Assembly: GCF_009866805.1 (NCBI RefSeq)
Contig: NZ_SIZW01000042.1
Location: 558,001-622,000 of the forward strand
From: Schauerella aestuarii
GTDB lineage: Bacteria; Pseudomonadota; Gammaproteobacteria; Burkholderiales; Burkholderiaceae_B
Reading direction: 5' to 3'
DNA length: 64,000 bases
Both the position numbers and the translations under genes were made by a program. How positions within the stretch are numbered: position 1 is the first letter of the stretch; each line of letters starts with the position of its first letter. The notes beneath the pieces were generated by a model that was given only the letters and a program-made list of their open reading frames with translations, was not told the DNA's origin and did no database searches. This document shows positions 59,613 through 64,000 of this stretch, one piece after another.

Positions 59613-60623
59613 ATGGGCTACGAGGCCATCCTCTCACAGGACGAAGTCGATGCGCTGCTTGCAGGCGTAACGGGCGATACCAGCGCGCAAACCGCCACCG
59701 CCGAAGCCGGCGATGTAATGCGCGCCTACGATTTGAGTTCGCCCGATCGCGTCGTGCGTCGCCGCATGCAGACGCTCGAGCTGATCAACGAACGTTTTGC
59801 GCGAAATATGCGGCAGTCGTTGCTCAACTTCATGCGCCGCAGTGCCGATATCTCCGTGGGAACGATCCGCATCCAGAAGTACGCCGATTTCGAGCGCAAT
59901 CTGCCGGTGCCCAGCAACCTCAACATGGTGCAAATGCGTCCGTTGCGCGGCACCGCCCTGTTTGCCTACGACCCCAATCTGGTGTTCCTGGTCATCGATA
60001 GTCTGTTTGGCGGCGATGGCCGTTATCACACCCGCGTCGAAGGCCGAGACTTCACCACCACCGAACAGCGCATCATCCGCCGCCTGCTCGACCTCACGCT
60101 CGACAGCTACGGCAAATCATGGCAACCCGTATACCCGATCGACTTCGAGTATGTGCGTTCCGAGATGCATACGAAGTTCGCCAGCATCACCGGCAATAAC
60201 GAAGTCGTCGTCGTGACCTCGTTCCACATCGAATTCGGCGCCACCGGCGGCGATCTGAACATCTGCATTCCGTATTCGATGATCGAGCCCATCCGCGACA
60301 TCCTGACTCGGCCGCTGCAGGAGTCCGGATCCGAAGCCGTCGACCAACGATGGACGCATCGGCTTTCGCGCCAGGTCCGCAGCGCCGATGTGAATCTGGT
60401 GGCCGAATTTGCACAGATTCCGTCGAACCTGCGGCAACTGGTCAATCTGAAGCCTGGCGATATTCTGCCCATCGACGTTCCCGAGATCGTCGTCGGCAGC
60501 ATCGACGGCGTGCCGGTCATGGAATGCGACTACGGCGTTTTCAACAGCCAATACGCTTTGCGCGTGCGGCAAATGCTTAACCAAACTGAACGCGACTCCA
60601 GCGAGCCTACTGAACATGAGTGA
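59613..60623 (+). CDS. fliM: flagellar motor switch protein FliM
   Basis: 336 residues. The N-terminal EAILSQDEVDALLAG is the CheY-P-binding motif. The middle domain (about 45-225) and a C-terminal SpoA domain (about 250-320) complete the family pattern. It follows fliL by 2 bases and overlaps fliN. Confidence 0.97.
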   Translation: MGYEAILSQDEVDALLAGVTGDTSAQTATAEAGDVMRAYDLSSPDRVVRRRMQTLELINERFARNMRQSLLNFMRRSADISVGTIRIQKYADFERNLPVPSNLNMVQMRPLRGTALFAYDPNLVFLVIDSLFGGDGRYHTRVEGRDFTTTEQRIIRRLLDLTLDSYGKSWQPVYPIDFEYVRSEMHTKFASITGNNEVVVVTSFHIEFGATGGDLNICIPYSMIEPIRDILTRPLQESGSEAVDQRWTHRLSRQVRSADVNLVAEFAQIPSNLRQLVNLKPGDILPIDVPEIVVGSIDGVPVMECDYGVFNSQYALRVRQMLNQTERDSSEPTEHE

Positions 60624-61182
60624 CCCTAACGCCCCCGCCGGCAGCGCCCCCTCCGATGACTGGGCCGACGCCCTGGCCGAGCAGGCCTCCAGCGCACCCG
60701 CTACGCAGGCCGACGGCTTGAAGCCCGAGGACGACTGGGCTGCGGCACTCGCCGAGCAAACGTCGAGCGCTGCCGTGGATGCGCCCGCGCCGGCCGCGCC
60801 TGCTGCAACGGTTGCCTCGACCCCGGCGCCCGCGCCGAGTCCGGCCAAGCCGGCCGCGCAACCGGCAGGCAGCAATCTGTTCAAGCCGCTCGCCCAAGCC
60901 ACAGGTGGCATGGGCGCGGATATCGACATGATCATGGACGTGCCCGTCCAGCTCACCGTTGAGCTTGGCCGCACCCGCCTGACCATCAAGAATCTGCTGC
61001 AGCTCGGTCAAGGCTCCGTCGTCGAACTCGACGGCCTGGCCGGCGAACCCATGGATATTTTCGTGAACGGGTATTTGATTGCCCAAGGTGAAGTGGTCGT
61101 TGTCGACGAAAAGTACGGCATTCGCCTGACCGACATCATCACCCCGTCCGAACGTATCAACCGCCTCAATACCCGCCGCTGA
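60616..61182 (+). CDS. fliN: flagellar motor switch protein FliN with extended N-terminus
   Basis: 188 residues, about 50 more than E. coli FliN (137). The SpoA domain (about 103-188, DIDMIMDVPVQLTVELGRTRLTIKNLL) is standard C-ring sequence. The N-terminus carries two copies of the motif DDWA-x-ALAEQ-x-SSA (residues 14-27 and 39-52), followed by an Ala/Pro linker. E. coli FliN has one similar copy. It overlaps the fliM end. Confidence 0.95.
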   Translation: MSDPNAPAGSAPSDDWADALAEQASSAPATQADGLKPEDDWAAALAEQTSSAAVDAPAPAAPAATVASTPAPAPSPAKPAAQPAGSNLFKPLAQATGGMGADIDMIMDVPVQLTVELGRTRLTIKNLLQLGQGSVVELDGLAGEPMDIFVNGYLIAQGEVVVVDEKYGIRLTDIITPSERINRLNTRR

Positions 61183-61187
61183 GCGCC

Positions 61188-61526
61188 ATGCCGGACGACG
61201 CGCTCTTTCGCATGATCGTGGGCCTGGTCCTCGTCATCGCCGCCATCCTGGCTTGTGCCTGGTTGGCGCGACGCTCAGGCTTGATACAGGGCGGCAAGTA
61301 CCAGCGCTTGAGTGTCGTGTCGGCTTTGTCGCTCGGCCCGCGCCAACGCATCGTCATGGTCGAAGTGGAAGGATCCTGGTTGGTGGTGGGATGCACCGCA
61401 TCCCAGATGACCCTGCTGCATAGCCTGCCGGCGGCCGAGGCCTCCGCTACTCCCTCATCGCCCGCCACGCAGCCAGAGTTGACCACCTTCGCCGCCAAAT
61501 TCAGCCAAGCGCTCAAGCGCCGTTGA
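61188..61526 (+). CDS. fliO: flagellar biosynthesis protein FliO
   Basis: 112 residues with one transmembrane helix (about 8-26) and a small cytoplasmic beta domain ([29 protein letters not shown]). It helps assemble the FliP pore ring. Position between fliN and fliP is invariant. Confidence 0.9.
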   Translation: MPDDALFRMIVGLVLVIAAILACAWLARRSGLIQGGKYQRLSVVSALSLGPRQRIVMVEVEGSWLVVGCTASQMTLLHSLPAAEASATPSSPATQPELTTFAAKFSQALKRR

Positions 61527-61573
61527 TCCCACACGGCATCCCCGCCGTACGTGTTTCGTCCGTCCTCGATACC

Positions 61574-62368
61574 ATGCCCTCACTCGTTACGCGCTTGCGC
61601 CACGTACGATTCGCTCGCCCCAGCGGCCGATCGCTCGCCGTTCTGCTCTTCGCAGCAGCGCTATGCGCTCCTGGGTTGACGATTGCCCAAGCCACGTTGC
61701 CGGCGTTGACCACCACGCCTGGCGCAAACGGCGCCGAGACCTATTCGCTCAGCGTGCAAACGCTGATGCTGCTGACATCGCTGTCCTTCCTGCCGTCGGC
61801 GCTGCTGATGATGACCGGTTTCACCCGCATCATCATCGTGCTGGGTCTGCTGCGCAGCGCCCTTGGCACGGCTATGTCACCTCCGAACCACGTCTTGATC
61901 GGTCTGGCGTTGTTTCTGACGTTCTTCACCATGTCGCCGGTGTTCAACCAGATCTACACCGAGGCCTATCAACCGCTGACCGAGGGCAAGATCACCTTCG
62001 AGTCCGCCATCGAAAAAGGTGCGCAGCCGCTGCACGGCTTCATGCTGCGTCAAACTCGCGAAAACGACCTTGCGCTGTTTGCCAATCTGGCCAAAGTGCC
62101 TGAAATCGATTCGCCGGAGCAAGTGCCGATGAGCATCCTGGTGCCTGCATTCATCACCAGCGAACTCAAAACAGCCTTCCAGATCGGGTTTACGATCTTC
62201 ATCCCGTTCCTCATCATCGACCTGGTAGTGGCCAGTGTGTTGATGGCGTTGGGGATGATGATGGTGCCGCCCGTCAGCGTAGCACTGCCCTTCAAATTGA
62301 TGTTGTTCGTGCTTGCCGACGGTTGGAACCTGCTGATGGGTTCGTTGGCGCAGAGCTTCTTCCAGTAA
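61574..62368 (+). CDS. fliP: flagellar export gate protein FliP
   Basis: 264 residues from the ATG at 61574, giving a good signal peptide (basic [13 protein letters not shown] then a hydrophobic core ending in TIAQA). An alternative TTG at 61523 overlaps the fliO stop (TTGA) and would add 17 residues. The core has [17 protein letters not shown] and further hydrophobic helices typical of the FliP pore subunit. Confidence 0.94.
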   Translation: MPSLVTRLRHVRFARPSGRSLAVLLFAAALCAPGLTIAQATLPALTTTPGANGAETYSLSVQTLMLLTSLSFLPSALLMMTGFTRIIIVLGLLRSALGTAMSPPNHVLIGLALFLTFFTMSPVFNQIYTEAYQPLTEGKITFESAIEKGAQPLHGFMLRQTRENDLALFANLAKVPEIDSPEQVPMSILVPAFITSELKTAFQIGFTIFIPFLIIDLVVASVLMALGMMMVPPVSVALPFKLMLFVLADGWNLLMGSLAQSFFQ

Positions 62369-62384
62369 ACGCCAGAGACAGACG

Positions 62385-62654
62385 ATGAACACCGAAGCCG
62401 TCATGACCATGTCGTACCAGGCGATGAAAATCGCGCTGGCGCTCGCTGGCCCCCTGCTGCTGGTCATTCTGGCGGTGGGCCTAATCATCAGTATTTTTCA
62501 GGCGGCCACGCAGATCAATGAAATGACGTTGTCGTTCATCCCGAAGCTGCTGGCCATGTGCGCGGTGCTTGTGCTTCTGGGGCCTTGGCTGGCGGGCATC
62601 ATGGTCGACTATATCCGCCAGTTGATTGGCGGCATCCCCGGCATCGTGCAGTAA
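62385..62654 (+). CDS. fliQ: flagellar export gate protein FliQ
   Basis: 89 residues, two membrane-embedded helices joined by a short loop, with the conserved AATQINEMTLSFIPK segment. Packs around the FliP-FliR core of the export gate. It follows fliP by 16 bases. Confidence 0.96.
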   Translation: MNTEAVMTMSYQAMKIALALAGPLLLVILAVGLIISIFQAATQINEMTLSFIPKLLAMCAVLVLLGPWLAGIMVDYIRQLIGGIPGIVQ

Positions 62655-62763
62655 GCGCTGCCATGTTTGCGACAACGCCCCGTCCGATCGCCTACGGCCT
62701 GCGTCATATGCCGAGCTTGCGTTACGCGTTGCGCGCATCACGCGCCTAAACCCACCAGCCGCC

Positions 62764-63552
62764 ATGCTTTCCGTCACGCAAGATCAGTTATACGGCTGGC
62801 TCACGCAGTTCATGTGGCCTTTCGTACGCGTGCTTTCGCTTTTCGCCGTCGCGCCGCTGTTTGGGGAATCGAGCATCCCGCGAACGGCAAAGATTGGATT
62901 GGCTGCGGTGTTTGCAGTCGCGATCGCACCAAGCATCCCGCCGATTCCAGTGATTCCGCCAGGGTCGTACACCGGATTGTTGATACTTGCCCAGCAAGTC
63001 ATGATCGGCATCGCGATCGGGTACACCATGCGCATCGTCTTCAGTGCCGTCCAAACCGCCGGCGAATTCGTCGGCCTGCAAATGGGACTCTCGTTCGCAA
63101 CCTTCTTCGATCCATCAATGGGTGCGAACACCGCCGTGCTCTCACGCTTGTTCAATATCGTGGCGATGCTGATCTTTCTCGCCATCGACGGCCACCTCCT
63201 GATGCTTGCCGCCATCGTGCGCACATTCGAGACGCTGCCGATCGGTGAGCTCACGTTGCATCAGAACGGCTGGGGTGTGCTTGTCGAATGGGGAAGCACG
63301 ATTTTCAGCTCCGGACTGTTGCTGGCATTGCCGTTGATCGCAGCGTTGCTGACGATCAACCTCGCACTTGGCATCCTCAACCGCGCCGCGCCGCAATTAT
63401 CGGTGTTCTCCGTGGGCTTCCCGATCAGCATCACGGTTGGTGTCATTCTGCTGGCCATCGTACTGCCACAAACACCACCGTTCCTGGAAGATCTGTTTCA
63501 GGCCGGTCTGGAGGCAACGAGTCGAGTTGTCGATGGGTTTGCCGGCAGGTAG
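62764..63552 (+). CDS. fliR: flagellar export gate protein FliR
   Basis: 262 residues, about six hydrophobic segments. FliR joins FliP and FliQ in the export gate. LAQQVMIGIAIGYTMRIVFSAVQTAGEFVGLQMGLSFATFFDP is diagnostic. The ATG at 62764 is chosen by family N-terminus; a 109-base gap after fliQ, and a longer open frame overlapping fliQ, make the start slightly uncertain. Confidence 0.95.
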   Translation: MLSVTQDQLYGWLTQFMWPFVRVLSLFAVAPLFGESSIPRTAKIGLAAVFAVAIAPSIPPIPVIPPGSYTGLLILAQQVMIGIAIGYTMRIVFSAVQTAGEFVGLQMGLSFATFFDPSMGANTAVLSRLFNIVAMLIFLAIDGHLLMLAAIVRTFETLPIGELTLHQNGWGVLVEWGSTIFSSGLLLALPLIAALLTINLALGILNRAAPQLSVFSVGFPISITVGVILLAIVLPQTPPFLEDLFQAGLEATSRVVDGFAGR

Positions 63553-63693
63553 GACGTGGCCCGGTAGGTACAGCGTTGATCGGCAGGTAAGGCAGCGATC
63601 GATAGGTAAGACACCTATCAATGGGCAACGCATCGACGGTAGGCAAGGCATCCACCAGTCGGTCAGGTATAGGCCGGTGGCTAGGCGTCGGCC
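63543..63693. repeat. eight degenerate 19 bp tandem units after fliR
   Basis: Units begin at 63543, 63562, 63581, 63600, 63619, 63638, 63657 and 63676; the first seven are exactly 19 bases and the last is 18. The approximate consensus is CGGTAGGTAAGGCATCGAC. The first unit overlaps the last codons of fliR. There are no spacers, so this is a decayed minisatellite-like array. Confidence 0.75.
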
Positions 63694-64000
63694 GACAAGG
63701 CAATCGAAGTTAGTCTATCGATAACCCGCCAGCGATGTTCACCCAGCAAACAAAAACGCGCTCTCCAATCTAAGCTGGAAGGCGCGTTTTCTTTTATCGA
63801 ATCTACTTTCTTTTGCTCACCTTGCGGCGCTATCCGAGAAGGATGAGAAAGGCGACAAACCGATCGAAGTGCAGATCGACGCCTGCCAGCATCAATCTCA
63901 CTTCGACCATCCGCATCCTATGCGGGAGCACCCAGCGAGACTGGTGCGTATCCATCCGACCGGCTTTGACGGGTCGAGACCTGCGCCACCTCCGGCATGC
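63694..64000. other. region after the fliR repeats, no convincing gene
   Basis: About 300 bases up to the window edge. It contains a terminator (63753-63790). Beyond it, short frames are open to the edge on both strands, but their codon use (e.g. AGG and AGA) and composition do not support calling any of them. Confidence 0.6.
63753..63790. terminator. terminator downstream of the fli operon
   Basis: AAAACGCGC (63753-63761) pairs with GCGCGTTTT (63782-63790), with a further imperfect inner stem. TTTT tracts follow on the plus strand and AAAA on the other side, so it can act in both directions. It is the first terminator after fliR. Confidence 0.8.

Noticed and set aside
63543-63693. Possible CRISPR or attachment-site array
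   Set aside because: 19-bp units are contiguous and degenerate, with no spacers, no tRNA and no integrase.
63397-63703. Overlapping 80-90 codon minus-strand frames
   Set aside because: They are fliR antisense plus the 19-bp repeats; their peptide periodicity only reflects the DNA repeats.
63830-64000. Minus-strand frame open to the window edge, ending in a hydrophobic stretch
   Set aside because: It could be a partial gene, but it uses AGG/AGA codons, has no known motif and cannot be judged without the next kilobase.

Overview
The window is a continuous stretch of bacterial chromosome, gene-dense and GC-rich, with almost no mobile or foreign DNA. The gene order rpsB-tsf-pyrH-frr-uppS-cdsA-dxr-rseP-bamA-skp-lpxD-fabZ-lpxA-lpxB-rnhB-(SpoU methyltransferase)-ppsR/ppsA, with map and glnD divergent from rpsB, is what I know from Burkholderiales of the Alcaligenaceae (Bordetella/Achromobacter type). 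The mltG-tmk-holB-tatD and purF-cvpA-SPOR-folC groups fit the same assignment. The organism is flagellated, Gram-negative and makes lipid A. Genus and species cannot be decided from this window.

Layout. 1-3.7 kb: end of an unidentified gene, a DUF3298/RsiV-like lipoprotein, glutamate dehydrogenase and an exported ankyrin protein. 3.9-8.6 kb: tatD-holB-tmk-mltG (minus) divergent from ygfZ. 8.8-12.2 kb: a three-gene valine/isobutyrate operon (acyl-CoA dehydrogenase, 3-hydroxyisobutyryl-CoA hydrolase, mmsB) preceded by a LiuR-like operator. 12.3-19.8 kb: rnfH-ratA divergent from smpB, a membrane diguanylate cyclase, nfeD-qmcA, and ppsA divergent from its regulator ppsR. 19.8-35.2 kb: the long minus-strand translation / isoprenoid / phospholipid / outer-membrane-assembly / lipid A cluster. 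35.6-44.2 kb: map-glnD-dsbB (plus) and folC-SPOR-cvpA-purF (minus).

44.5-63.6 kb is a flagellar region. flaG-fliD-fliS-fliT is followed by a FliK-like gene, a stand-alone FlhB C-terminal-domain gene and a PilZ (YcgR-type) gene. An EAL phosphodiesterase lies convergent to these. fliE is divergent from fliFGHIJK-fliLMNOPQR. A sigma-28-type promoter precedes flaG. The PilZ protein, the EAL protein and the GGDEF protein at 13.6 kb make a cyclic-di-GMP synthesis/readout/degradation set, two of them beside flagellar genes.

I found no transposon, prophage, CRISPR array, rRNA or tRNA. The least explained DNA is intergenic: six 13-14 bp tandem repeats between rpsB and map, eight degenerate 19 bp units just after fliR, and an inverted repeat plus 21-bp-phased direct repeats between ppsA and ppsR. 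The least explained genes are the FliK-like/FlhB-like pair, the glycine-rich ankyrin protein and a FliN whose N-terminal DDWA motif is duplicated. I see no convincing wholly new system; these are the best leads.
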